From positions 27,700,869-27,764,868 of the forward strand of contig NC_088779.1 of NCBI RefSeq assembly GCF_954871325.1: 64,000 nt of DNA. The letters are read 5' to 3'. Source of the stretch: Gordionus sp. m RMFG-2023. Taxonomy: Eukaryota > Nematomorpha > Gordioida > Chordodea > Parachordodidae. The stretch's first letter is position 1, and each line of letters begins with the position of its first letter. This document shows, in pieces, positions 12,386-24,294 of the stretch. A model generated the notes under the pieces. It saw only the letters and a list, made by a program, of their open reading frames with translations, had not been told where the DNA came from and ran no database searches. The translations under genes and the position numbers were made by a program.

Positions 12386-15173
12386 TCAAATTTAAATAAG
12401 CCTGGAACAAATATGAAATATATTTTTATTAGTTTATATAAAATATAATAAATTATACATTAATATAAAAGCATGGTAATAATTTATTCCAAACAAGTAT
12501 AAGAAATTTATTTATAAAAAGTAAGTAGACATATAGTTTATATTCCTCTATTATATAGAATTAGTTACAAAATACTAGGTAAAATTCCACTTTCATATTT
12601 GACAATTAGAGAATATATTACAGTTAATATTTTAACAACTTTTACTAATCTATGCTCTTGATGAGAGATTATTTATTAAGGAAACTTATACTTTCTGATC
12701 GTCGCTCTAGACTTGGGTGTGATAGTATAGAAATTATTTTATTATTAAGAAGCAAAAAAATAAATAAACATGAATATTACCACATAAATAGCTATTTTTA
12801 TTATACAAATTATATATTAATTTTTTATATTAAAACTAACTTTATTTAAATATTTATGAATGAGGATTTTATGTATCATTATACTATGCAATTAATTACA
12901 TTATAAGCAAAAAATAATAAAAAGTAGCCAAAGCTATTTTTAAAAAATAGTAGCTAATAGCGCGCTACTTTTAAAAGTAAGGTTTAACACGGTTTTCGTC
13001 TAACTCGTTCAAAATGGAGATTAACAGTTTTAAAATGGTAAAAATGTTATTAATTCTATTCGAATGGTAAAAATTTAATTTTTAATGTATTATTTCTTAT
13101 GTTATTGGGATTCAAAATATACAGCAAATTTTGAAGCCTCATAAACTATACTAATTTAAGTTAAATATAATATATTCCAATATTAATAATTCTTTTGGAA
13201 TGGTAAAAATTAATTTTTTTATGAATTCTTATATTATTAACTTAGTTTTTACAAAATATTAAAAGAACGAATAAGGGGATTCAGTGATGAAATATATTTT
13301 CTAGATATTGATACATATTTAAATTTTAATATAGTTGTTAATTAGATAATTTTTTGAAAAAAAATTTTATATTTCTTTTACTTTTGTAATTTAATGACCT
13401 TTAATTATATTTTCCTAATGAAATTTTCGTAAATTTACTTTTACTTTTTATAAAATATAAGGACGAACTTGTCGAAATTCTTTTTTTATATAACCTAAAA
13501 AACTTATTATTTCAATATGTAAAAAGTGTAAAAATTAAATTGCATATATATAGAACACTAAATGTAAAATATTTTAGTGATTAATAATTAAATTTTTATA
13601 TTCTTTCCGTGCCTTCCGATAATCTAAAAATTGTGTAACAAAATTAACTTCTTAATTTGATAAATTTTTAAATTTAATTAGTTTCTCAATTTGATACTAC
13701 AAATTTCAAAAGTTCCCCTATTACATACAACTCATATTTTATTTTTCAAATTTAAAATATAATAAATATATCTCCAAAAGAGGGCGTTAAATACATAAAT
13801 ATAAAATTTTTATATGGAAACCCAAATTTGGCTAATGTTTTTTTATATTTGATTGTTGTAGATATATGTGAAATATTTAAAAATTAAAGAAAGGATTTCT
13901 TTGACATTTAATTTATAAGTATAAAAATTGAAAAATACGCAAACTTGTACGAGTGGGCAGTCTGTCAAATCACAACATATTAAAATATATTTTGGGATAA
14001 TGTTTTATAAAAATATAAACATTGAAAACAAAAATGAAGAGATTTTGATCAGTAACGCCGGAAATATGTAGCTTACAAATTTGCGGTTATTTTTTGATTT
14101 TAAACTAAATTTAATGTCAAAGAAGTCTATATCTACACCCAAGTATTAAAAAATGGCTAAGGAATAATCATACAGCCTAATATGATAATTAACGCGTTTT
14201 TGAAGATATTTATTAAATTTTAAAATTGAAAAATAAAATTTGAGTTTGTAATAAGCTAGTAAATATATAATTTTTTCCACTGATATTAAATAAAAATATT
14301 TATATATAAATAGATATGTAGACTCTAATTTTTATATAATAAAAAAAATTGATTAAAATATATTTTAAAAAGATGTTCCTGTAAATTATTTTTTAAAAAA
14401 AGAAAAGATTATATAATAAAATTTTGATTAATTATGATAAATTTTTATTAGCAATGCAATATTTAGTTATCCCGATATAAACTGACTTGTTTCATATTCC
14501 GCCTACTTTCCTGTGGTTTGCTCATAAGTTAAGTAAGGCTAGATATAAACTAACTTGTGTCAAATTCCGTCTTCAACCACTACAGTCTATCTTGGTTAAA
14601 GCTACTCCCTCCTTATTTGAACCCTGAGCTAGCCGGCACACCTAATCTGATAACTCAACCCGTCCCCTATATGTACCTTACTCACAATAAAACTAATATC
14701 TATAAGATAACAGTTGGGCAAGTAGTTATCGGAGAATTTAGTTGGATCGGGTATCGTTATAATATAATGAGGGGATTGAGGGGGGGGGGGGGTTTAAAAA
14801 TTTGAATCATTTAAAACATCTACATTTTAAATTTACAAAGATTTGATTTTGCGGAAATCGTATTGGCTGTTATTTATTTTTAAAATTTTTAGGTACAAAA
14901 AATATGAATATATATAAATTAATTTTATAATTTTGATTTTCGGGTCGAGCCACATATGGAATTAATTTTATGTCAGGGCTGAATCCAGAAAATGCTTTTC
15001 TTTCTTAAGGTCGGATCGGATATGGTTGGTGTCTCTTGCGGGCCTCTAAAATAAGCATTGATAGAAATTTAACAAATTTTTTAACTATAAATAATTTTGT
15101 ATTGGAGAACGAAATTGAAGTGGGAAAGAATATTTTCAGCCTTATAAATTATAGAAAAATATTAGTTATACCT

Positions 15174-16992
15174 TTAACAATTACAAACAAAGCAAACCCC
15201 ACTCGTAATGCGACAATCCCTTGGACATAGTGGTCTGATGGGTTGGCAATCGGTAGAAAGAGGTCTGGTTCCTTGAGTATTTTTATCAGGAATAGGTCTA
15301 ATGTCTTCTGTAGTTCTATCTGGAAGGAGGCTAATTCCTTGAGTAGTTTTACCAAGAAGAGATCTAGTGACTAGTGTAGTTTTACCTGGAAGGAGACTAA
15401 TTCCTTGAATTGTTCTACCAGGAAGGGGTCTACCCCCTCGTGTAGTACTTGTAGGAGATATTGGCCCCTCTGTATCTATAATAGGTGGGACGTGTTCTGG
15501 TTTACCTTAAATAATTTTGTTTTATATATTAATTCATTTGAAGAGGGGGACGGGCTTTTTAAGTTAGATTTTCCCACATTAATTTTATAGGAAATCTTTA
15601 AAATCACTTTTTTAGGCCGTTGACTCTGTTATATTTTTTTAAATAATATTTATTTGTACAATTTATTAATGTCTTTTCCATATTTAAACAGATAGAGAGC
15701 CATTATTTCATTTCGATTAATCTCTAAGCTCATTATATCATTTATAACCTTTATCTCTAAGTGTCAGTTTAAACTTAAAGTGTATGGTTAGAACCTACTC
15801 AAAACGTTTCAAGCGATCGAGCGATTCAATGTTAATTTTTACTAATTTCCATATATTTACCTAGAACGGAGCTTATCATTTGAAACATGTAAAGCATGAT
15901 TTCAAATGTTGTTTGGAGGCCTCCAAATTTTGTTTATAATAAATTTAAAAGTTAATTGTAAATTTTATTACCCAAATTATGTTTCAAAGGTTCAGTTATT
16001 ATAAAATAATTAGAATTTATCATAATAAATATTGGTGCAAATATTACGGCTACTTATTCACGAATCCCATTTTGAAAATGAAGAAACCCACCTACTTAGT
16101 TTTTTTTTTATCTACTTTGCACTGTTAAATGATCGCTTTATGAGATAAAATCGCTAAAACAATATCAATTTATAATATATAATTATGATTTTTATTTTTC
16201 GACTCGATTATATACTGTAGAAAAAAAGGTAAATTAATGAACATACCTCCTTTGCATTCACATTTAGGACATTTCCTCTCATTAGTTAAGAATCCATTCG
16301 GACAATACATTCTGCATTGGAAAAGAGAACAATTCCCTAAAACGCATAATTTAAAAATATCTAATTTAATGAGTCTCAGAGGGAGAATGTTGGTTTAAAA
16401 AAATAATTTTTGTTTCACAAGAATATACTATTTTTTGTTTTATTTATTCTTCGTTGTTTTTTTCTTCTTCAAATTATTCTAGAGCAAAGATCAAGTCTCT
16501 CAAAACTGGGAAAACTTGCTAAAAACTCTGGTCGATCATCCTTTTTTAAAAATTCCTATTACATGTGTAATTGAAAATTAGGGAGGGAGAAAGAAAACAA
16601 GTTAATCCATGGTAAATGTAATATCCAAAAAAAAGAACAAAAATTATAATTATATCATATATTTTGCATCATCCTCTACTTCCTTCTTCCCCTCTTCCTT
16701 CGCCTTCTCCTCCTACACCTCCTCCTTCATCACCTCTTCTCCTGCATTCGCATTGCGAGCAACCCCTGGGATCATTTTCAAATCCATGCGGGCATGTTTT
16801 TGAGCATCGAATATTGGGACAATCTCGATATATAGATAATTTGAAAATTAGAAAAAGAAAAGAATAAGAAATAAATGAAGGATCACGATAAAAGGATATT
16901 AGAGATATACTTGCTTGCACTCTGAATGCTTCTTGACCTACCACGTTCAGCATGTAACTTGATAGCAATAAGATCATCAAATATATCTTCAT
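15174..16992 (-). CDS. Antistasin-like secreted inhibitor A (three cysteine modules plus repeat linker)
   Basis: The predicted product is a secreted serine-protease inhibitor of the antistasin type, 194 residues. Exons on the minus strand: 16992-16911 (signal peptide MKIYLMILLL...VVGQ), 16823-16734 (module 1), 16336-16247 (module 2), 15496-15174 (linker and terminal module). All three introns are phase 1. Module 1 is C-x4-C-x3-C-x10-C-x2-C-x-C with CPHGF and GCSQCEC; module 2 has YCPNGF and CPKCEC. These match the second half of leech antistasin domains (CRKTCPNG, GCEYCEC). The last exon carries about six diverged 11-residue repeats, then C-x6-C-x3-C-x6-C-x2-C-x-C directly before TAA. By homology the contact (P1) residue after the second Cys is Ser in module 1 and Arg in module 2. 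It is the most complete of the four minus-strand copies and probably closest to the ancestral form. If the module 1 donor were not used, the frame would run into a Gly/Glu-rich tail and stop. Confidence 0.85.
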
Positions 16993-17063
16993 TTTAAAAA
17001 AATTAATAAATGATAATTGTTATTTAACTTTTCACCCAAATTCAAATTGAATGTGTTTTGATT

Positions 17064-17079
17064 GAAGGTTAAAGTAATC
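17064..17079 (-). promoter_or_regulatory. Conserved upstream motif of gene A (ATTACTTTAACCTTC)
   Basis: On the gene strand ATTACTTTAACCTTC lies about 75 bp before the start codon. The same block stands upstream of B, C and D, although flanking sequence has diverged far more between A and the others. I infer a promoter element; the AAGGTTAA core loosely resembles orphan nuclear-receptor half sites, which is untested. Confidence 0.4.
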
Positions 17080-18582
17080 TTCTTTAATTTAATTAATTCT
17101 AATAAAATCTAATTAATTGTAAAATAAAATCTCAAAAATAAACCGATTTTTGGCACTTCCTTTTCATAATTTATATATAAATTTTATTTACGTAATTCAA
17201 TAATAAATGGATTAATTTTTATTTCATATATATATATATATATATAGGAATTTAGATCTCTTAAATGTTATACAAATCATTTCGAAAACATATTTTATTA
17301 ACATTATTAAAATGATTAGACTTTATTTAAACCCCCCCCCCCCCCCACCATTATTAATTGCATATTTATGTGAATAGATATAATCTTAACAGAAACTACT
17401 CTCCCTTTCTGGGTGAAAAATTTTTTAGAGAACAATTTAAAAAATATACAAAAACATATAGCTAACATGTTAGCGCTCCTTTTTAAAAGAAGATAGCTCA
17501 CGCTCCCGCTACTAGGTTTTTTGAAAGAATGCCCTTTCAGCTCAAATTTTTAATCTGAAAAGCAGCCATGCTCCTCAAATATTTTTGGCAATACTAGACA
17601 AGTGCTTAATAGGAGGACAAGAGGAAAGAGGGATATTGTTTAATTCTCAAGCGACCCGTATATTAACTTTTATTGTATTCAACAAAATAAATTAATTAAG
17701 ATTCTTTTCTCTTTTTTAAAAAAAAAAACTATATATTCAATAAAATTAAAAGAGTGAAGATGCCCCACTTCTCCCGCCCCATCACAAAAAGGAGCTGGCT
17801 CCCACATTCGCTCCCGAGTTTTGAAGAATAACGTCGCTCCAGGTATATCTGAGAAAAAAATGTAGCGGCACCTCTTCAACAACCCTTGTTAACATTAATT
17901 GGGAGATGTAAGTTTTATCACTTGCATGAAATAAAAATGGGCACCAAAGTTGCTTTAAAAATTGCTTCTCTTTGGCTAAAAACAACCCGTTTACCTTAAG
18001 AAATTTGGCCGTTTTCTTAATATGTTTTATAGCTCATACAAAAAATATTCCTTACATTCTTCATAACCTTTTTTGATAAATAAATATACAGTAGAATTAT
18101 ATATGTGTATGCTATATTTCATAAGAATATTTTTGTGTATTTATCTATGCTAATATTCAATATTTGAATCTTGTTTTTTTAAAAAAATATAATAGCTTAT
18201 TATTACAGTTTTAACCATTTTTTTAAGTAATTCATTTTTAAATGCTGAAAAAATTAAATAAATATATATTTTGAACGAATTATTTTAGCATATATTTATT
18301 TTATAGTGAAATCATAATAGATCATCTTTAACTCCATTATTAGCCTTTTCAACCCGATTATAGAAAGAACGAAACCTAGTTTTAAGCCAAATACTCGGGA
18401 TTATGCCGTTTATACACATTGTATATTTTATAACAATATGGATGGATAAATTTTTATTTGATTATTTTACAGGGTAATGTCTGAAAATTTTATTTTTAGA
18501 CAGGGTAGGACAAAAAAATTATAAGGCTATATTATTGATGAATGGTATATGATAGAAGCGATTATCCAAAAAGTGCAAATTT

Positions 18583-18696
18583 AACCACTCCCCGCTCGGG
18601 TTAGGTCTTGTATTTTAGAAAAAGCAAGCCGGTAAATCTTAGTAAAAAAGTTTTAACCGGGCCGGGCCTAAAGATTTGTCTATTTGAAGACCTCTA
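18583..18696. repeat. Partial element of the GGCCCGGCCC family
   Basis: This GC-rich island contains AACCGGGCCGGGCCTAAAG and ends ...GACCTCTA, the complement of a TAGAGGTC terminus. Other members at 19649 and 42279 also begin TAGAG. The left end is uncertain. Confidence 0.4.
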
Positions 18697-18846
18697 ATAG
18701 CAATCTTCGAAAGTCCATCAAGTCAATTAAATTACTAAGGGAGAAAAAGTATTTAAACGTAAAACTTAATATTCCAAAATTTTACAAGTAAAATATGTAT
18801 TTTTTAAAATTGGCTATTATTTATAATTGGTATATTCACTTGTAAC

Positions 18847-19081
18847 TAATGGTGCAAAATTCGCTCCATTTGAGCCTATTATTTTTCAAAACGGCTAATT
18901 TAATATTTTAGCCAGCAAAATATTGCCTAAGTTTCAAGATTTTGCTAATAGATGTCCACAAACTTTTATGCGATCTATAAGAAAAATCTGCAGGCTTCTT
19001 GCATAATATTTTTCGGGATAGATTTACTGAGTTAGCCATTTTAAAAAAATGGGCTTATATGGAGGGTTTTTTGCATCACTA
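18847..19081. repeat. hAT-like MITE, second subfamily, with perfect 8-bp target-site duplication
   Basis: This 235-bp element begins TAATGGTGCAAAATTCGCTC and ends TTTTTTGCATCACTA in inverted form. It is flanked by CTTGTAAC at 18839-18846 and at 19082-19089. Its interior (ACGGCTAA...TTTTAGCCAG...ATTGCCTAAG) matches the 5102 element, but its outer 20 bp differ. The two groups are therefore sister subfamilies with the same core. No coding capacity. Confidence 0.85.
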
Positions 19082-19648
19082 CTTGTAACACTAACCCATA
19101 ACTAGGTTAGGGCAGACTAGAGTTAGCTTGGCTTATATATATTTTTATATTGTTGTATATACAATTTAGTTTTAGATTTTGAGGGTCATATTACCTTATT
19201 TATTTTATAATCCAGATTGCTTTATCCCGCAGTCCCTTTTCACCTAGAATTCGTGTTAATCGTGAATGCAGGAAAACATTTCATATTAATTTAATAACCC
19301 TAAAAATATTTAGAGTAAAATAGAAATGAATTTAAAATATTTCTAAAAAAAGATTTTTTTTTTTTTATAGAAGGTTCTAGCATGGTGGCTACATTTTTAA
19401 GCATTATAACTACTGTAAAATACTCCTGATTATATATAACTAATTTTACACTTTAATAGTTCTGATGAGATCGCTAGTAGTCGGTAGTAGTGCTTGAAAT
19501 ATAAGAATTTGGAAGTTAGTATTGATTGAGAATGTATATTTTAACGTATGTTTTATTATTAACCATTTAACTAAACAGAATTCTATCACATAATACATAA
19601 TTTAACCATTAATGTTTATAATGAACAAGATTTTATTTGTTTGAATAC

Positions 19649-20336
19649 TAGAGATCTGCAAAAGTAAGCCCGGCCCAAACCCGGACCGGCCCGAAGTCAT
19701 AATATTTTTTTTTTAAAATCGGGCCTAGATCGGGCCTTAGAAATTTTTTTAAAATATATCTATAAATTTATCAATTTTTATGTTGAATTTTTTTTATGTA
19801 AAATAAAAATATGTGATTTTATTTATAGAAAATAGACGCCAAATAACATATAAACGTTTATTTTGAGTTATTATAAAAATTAATTTCTATATTTAAATAA
19901 ATTCGAGCCGGGCTGGGTAAAACTTTATAAATTCGGGCCGGAAGACAATAATAAATAAAGATATTTAAATTGAATTGTTACCAACATGTAACAAGTTCTT
20001 AATTTGTGTATATCTATATTTTCCCAGATTAGAAACTCCATATTTTTGTTAAGATTAAATCGCAATATAATTAATAACAAGAGGAATTCCAAAATCAATC
20101 CCTAATTTCTCAGAATAATAAAGATTGACGTAATATTAATCTTCGACATCTATAGATGATTTGATTGCCATTTGATATTAGATAAAATTACATATAAGTA
20201 TATCTAAGAATAATCTTTGTTTTAGAATCAAAATGAACATCTAATATTTTTGTAAATTTATTAGGACAAGTGACTAAAAAAAAATGACAATTTAAAATAT
20301 CAAAATAATCCCGGCCTGGGCATTGCAGATTCTCTA
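19649..20336. repeat. Non-autonomous hAT-like element with GC-rich termini, about 690 bp
   Basis: The left end TAGAGATCTGCAAAAGTAAG leads into GCCCGGCCC. The right end CGGCCTGGGCATTGCAGATT-CTCTA is its imperfect inverse. The interior has further GGGCC motifs (19725, 19908, 19935) in AT-rich DNA and no open frame of note. TAGAG termini suit a hAT-type element, but the flanking 8-mers match only in part. Confidence 0.5.
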
Positions 20337-21198
20337 ATTGCTACAATAGTTAGAAAAAAAAATAATATTAATTAATAAATTTTCCATGGATTTTTTTTCC
20401 TTAGGGTAATTAACTTTATAAAATCATGTGATTTGGTATTGGTAAAATTATTTTTTATATATAAAAATCAAGAGTTTAAATATTTAGGATTCAATTTTCA
20501 TGCTTGTGGGGAAAAAAAAGATGATTATTTATTATAAATTAATGAAAGAAAGTAATTATTCCATTTACTCGCCAAAGGTTAATAGAAGATAATTTCCAAG
20601 TCCATGAAAATTAAAAATATTAAAGCAATTACAATATTAGTAATTAAATAAACTTCCTAAAATGCCTAAAATACTATTTTAGCTGTAACATCTTAATTTA
20701 AAATTAACTAAATAGAGCCATTTAGCAACACTTAGAAGGGAAATAAATGTTATCTTTATTCTTTTACAATTTGAACTTATAAAAAATATAGGTATAAATT
20801 TGTATATTAATTATTATTCTTAATTAAATTCTGGTATAATATATAACGTATTGTTATATTTATAAATTATTATATTTGATAATGAAAATTACAATTTTTG
20901 ATATAGTTTTGTCATGTATGAATAAAAGATTCTAATTTTGAATAGCGCGATAATTGGTATTTGTTGATTCCCTAGTTTGTTTTTTTTAAAAAAAAATATA
21001 ATATGAAAATTTAATGCATGCGGGCTAAATAAAATATGTTGCAAATTGCGATTAAATTCTAGGAACTAAGATTTAGACTCTTTTACTGGTATCTTTTTAG
21101 ATTGCAAATCTTATATTGCTGACGAATTCAGCAGATAGCCCCCCTTAATTTATGTATAAAAATAACTATAGACTACATCAACAATTATCATTAATCAT

Positions 21199-22554
21199 AT
21201 GACAGAACTTGTAGAATTTGTGACACCGTTGGTAACCAAGATTTTTTTCCCCCAAGTTAGAGAAAGTAGCAAGGCATTTTCTAATACATAGTAAGTTTAA
21301 TAGGAATTTGATTGAGACTCAAGAATTTGGTCAAATTAGGCAATTGCCCGAATTATCAAGAGCCCAAATTAGAAAAGTTTTTAACTGTATGTATATGGCA
21401 AGATACTCAGGAATAAGGACTTACGCAAAATCCTCCCGTTGTGATTCCGAACCTAACAATTTTAAATATCATTCAATGGGAAGGATCTTTAAATTAAAAA
21501 AAAAAAATAAAGTTTTTTACCGGAAATAAAGTATTTCAGCGTTGTAGAGAACTACCTTATAAATTTTTTTTAAAAATAATTATACCATTTAAAAACCGTA
21601 CTTATTAAAGTGTTTAAAAAATCGGTCATTGTTCCAGATTTACTTTGCGACATATTTTGTGGTGGCAGAGTAACACTCCTCATTCACAGTTAGCGCGCAT
21701 ATGGAAGAGAATATGCAAAAATACAGCACATTTCAGGGTTGGGTGGGGTAGGGAGGGGGCGGGTGTTACCAAGAAAATTTTTTAATAAATTGGGGGGGGG
21801 GGTGTGGATCTTTAAAATATAATTTATAAAATGTTTCTTTATATTATAGAAAGTGAAACCTCAAAATTATTTTTATAAAAATCAGCCAACGTTTCTAATA
21901 GTGCTTCCCCCCTCTATATAGGAAAATTCTGGATATGCGTGTGCATAATAGTATGCCAGTATGTATCTTAGGGTTTAATATATATATATATTTTTTGTTA
22001 ATTATATATATTTTTATTAGCGACTTCATAGGTCAACCAAATATATTTATATTCTTTCTTCCCCAGTATTTTTAAAAAAATAAGTCTAAATTTTTAGATT
22101 TTTCACGTTAAAATATCGAGGACATTCGATGACCTGACCTCCTATCACTAGCCAATATCAAAAGAGACATATTTATAATTTTCACTAATTGGATGATTCT
22201 ATCGATCAATATTGAATTTAACACCGATAATTTATTCTAATCATTAATGGATGAAGAAAAAAAAATAATAAACACCAATCAAAAATTATCAAAAATTTCG
22301 TAAAAATAATGGAAGTTTTTAATTTATTATCCAATAGATTTCCTGAGTTTATTTTTAGAAAAACGTGACCTATGAAATTGAGCCCAAGTTTAGCTGGTGG
22401 AATTTTGAAATTAATTTAAAAATATAAATCAAATTTTATTTTAATGAAAAAAAAATTTCAGGTACTATTGAATAAAATTTTTGAGGATAGCAGTGCTGAC
22501 ATTGCACGTGATGAAATACTGAAACTTGGCAAACTGAATTCCCTCATATCCTAA
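21199..22554 (+). other. Coding-like segments of an unrecognised gene, unit B copy
   Basis: Four plus-strand stretches look like exon remnants. 21199-21290 reads MTELVEFVTPLVTKIFFPQV... and ends at a GTAAGT donor-like site. 21308-21500 contains LPELSRAQIRKVF and NCMYMARYSGIRTY. About 21645-21745 contains SQLARIWKR. 22462-22554 follows a TTTCAG acceptor and ends GKLNSLIS then TAA. The first, second and fourth are recognisable in unit C with mostly silent or conservative differences, and the fourth also in unit D with its stop in the same place. I do not recognise the family. The gene would converge on inhibitor B. Frames do not join cleanly, so this may be a decayed gene that was duplicated with its neighbour. 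Confidence 0.35.
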
Positions 22555-22987
22555 GATTCAGAATTTTTAAGATAAAATTTTTCTTTATATTATATCTATA
22601 CACTACCTGATACAATTATTGACTTTATACAAATGTGGTTTCAGGCCCCGAAATTATTTATGAATGATTAAAGCACAGAAGTTGTTCCGACAAAGTGGGC
22701 GCTATGATTATCATATATACTATTAAAAAAAATATCCTAGCATCCTTGCTTATTATTCTCCATAGTCCAGAAAAGTTATTTTGTAAAAATTTCTTTATAA
22801 AGTTTATTATCTTAACAAAAAACATTAGATGATTTAACAAAAAAAAAACAATAACTAAAACAAATAAATGTAATTTTTAAATTTTTTTAGTAAGAAATAA
22901 TGCTTTTCAGCCCTGTAAAATAAATTAAAAAGGAAATAAAAATTTATACCTTTAACAATTACATTAAACTCAACCCTTTTAGATAGC

Positions 22988-24181
22988 TCAACCAGGTCTA
23001 ACTCCTTGAGTAATTCTACCAGGAAGAGGTCTAACTCCTTGAGTTGTTCTACCAGGAAGAGGTCTAACTCCTTGAGTAGTTCTAATAGGAGATATTGTTC
23101 TTACTGTAGGTAGAATAGGTGGGACATGTCCTGATCAATATATAATTTTTTTTAAAAATAATATTATCTGCATCGGGCCTAATTTTTCAAACCCGGTCCG
23201 GCCCGAATTTTTCTAAAAAAAGTTTTGTCGGCCCGGACCGAACCGAACCCGAATTTTTTTTAAAAAAATTTACCGGCACCACCCATCCCGACTTTAATTA
23301 AATATTGAAATTAATTTTTATGATTACTCAATGTTATACGCCTTATGTGGCTATTTTTATCGCTCTTTTTGCTTAGCTAAAGTTTCTAAAGGACCGCCGT
23401 TATGTTCGCTCCGGGTTTTTTATTCAACTAATGAACTGTTGACCATTTTATGATTAAATTTAATATAGGAATCTGATTTTTTTGTTTCAAATATACACTA
23501 GTAAAAGTAAATTAATGAATATACCTCTTCTGCATTCACATGTTCTACACCCCCTGTGATAAACAAATCCATTCGGACAATACCTTCTGCAACGGACAGG
23601 CCGACAATGTCCTAAAAACATATTATAAAAAAAAAAATTTTACCTGAGTAAATAATTATTTTTTAAGCATGGTTTTTTTTTCTTTTCTTCTGCACATTTA
23701 AAAAACAATGTTTTTTTGTTTAATTGTTTAATTGTTTTTTTAATATTTTATTTCTAGGTTTTTTTTTAAAATATCCCTTAATTAATAAATAACAACAATT
23801 TAATGGTATTTTACTTCGAAATAAGGTTTATTTAAAGTAAGAAAATAAGTTATCCTTGATAAATGGATCCGAGTAAAAAAAGGTTAATTTTTTTTGCTTC
23901 ATAACCTCCCCCTCTTCTACATTCGCACCTTAAGCAACCCCTGTTATTATTCTCTAATCCACTTCAGGCATAATTCTGAGCAACGAATATATCAGGATAA
24001 TATAAATGTATAAATTATTGAAAATTGAAAGAAAAATATGCATAAGAAAGAAATGAAAGATCGCAATAAAAAAAAGAGAAAAATTAGATATATATATACT
24101 TCGGTGTTCAGCGAATTCTTCTTGAGATAACACATTCAGAATGTAAGCTGATAACAATAAGACTATCAAATATATCTTCAT
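22988..24181 (-). CDS. Antistasin-like secreted inhibitor B (one module plus basic repeat tail)
   Basis: A predicted 103-residue secreted basic protein. Exons: 24181-24100 (signal peptide, MKIYLIVLLL...VLSQ), 23611-23525 (module, C-x4-C-x3-C-x9-C-x2-C-x-C with YCPNGF and CRTCECRR), 23130-22988 (tail). Introns are phase 1 and borders GT-AG. The contact residue after the second Cys is Arg, as in antistasin and hirustasin, which suggests trypsin-like targets. The tail has no acidic residues and holds three near-perfect 11-residue repeats, PIRTTQGVRPL, PGRTTQGVRPL and PGRITQGVRPG, before TGA. Relative to gene A it lacks module 1 (its exon survives as a relic at about 23912-24001) and the terminal cysteine module. 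The relic TGTAATTGTTAA (Cys-Asn-Cys-stop in A) still lies a few codons past the new stop. I chose the ATG that starts the hydrophobic signal sequence shared by A-D. Confidence 0.82.
23160..23290. repeat. GC-rich element fragment, GGCCCGG family
   Basis: It contains GCATCGGGCCTAATTTTTC, ACCCGGTCCGGCCCG and TCGGCCCGGACCG in an AT-rich intron of gene B. The equivalent intron position in units C and D does not carry it, so it probably inserted after duplication. Ends are not resolved. Confidence 0.4.
23912..24001 (-). pseudogene. Relic of module 1 exon in gene B
   Basis: The stretch aligns with the gene A module 1 exon (shared AGGGGTTGCT and TGCGAATG stretches). It has lost the AG acceptor and the GT donor, and its frame is disrupted. 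Because the flanking introns are both phase 1, skipping it leaves gene B in frame. Confidence 0.75.
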
Positions 24182-24278
24182 TTTATAACAAATTTTTAAA
24201 AAAATATATAAGATAAATAAATGACAATTTGATATTGTTTTACACTATTTATCCAGATTCAAGTTAGATTTGTTTTGA

Positions 24279-24294
24279 TGAAGGTTAAAGTAAT
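24279..24294 (-). promoter_or_regulatory. Conserved upstream motif of gene B
   Basis: ATTACTTTAACCTTCA on the gene strand, about 100 bp upstream of the start codon, in the same setting as in A, C and D. About 45 bp nearer the gene is a shared CTGGATAAA block. Likely promoter element by conservation only. Confidence 0.4.

Larger units (their letters stand above)
9067..15173. other. AT-rich intergenic region between myotubularin and inhibitor gene A
   Basis: No convincing gene was found on either strand; open frames are short, low-complexity and unconserved. GC-richer patches stand out: 10059-10188 (GGCCCGGCCC repeat family, see its own entry), 11225-11300, 12245-12385 (GGCGTAGCCAGG patch) and 14460-14790. 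In the last patch about 30 bp (GATATAAACTGACTTGT and GATATAAACTAACTTGT) occur twice some 65 bp apart, followed by a run of G. The rest is A+T-rich filler with frequent T-run/A-run pairs. Confidence 0.6.
16993..22987. other. Intergenic region between inhibitor genes A and B
   Basis: No complete gene was seen. It contains the gene A promoter block, a (TA)n run at 17226-17246, a C-run at about 17331-17347, a block at 17915-18075 that recurs at 36060-36235, elements at about 18583-18696 and 18847-19081, a long GC-marked element at 19649-20336, and from about 20716 the left part of duplicated unit B with coding-like fragments. The remainder is AT-rich. Confidence 0.55.

Noticed and set aside
14557-14805. 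Possible small gene in the GC-richer patch at 14.5-14.8 kb
   Set aside because: No start context, no family resemblance, and the patch contains internal direct repeats and a G-run more like transposon debris.
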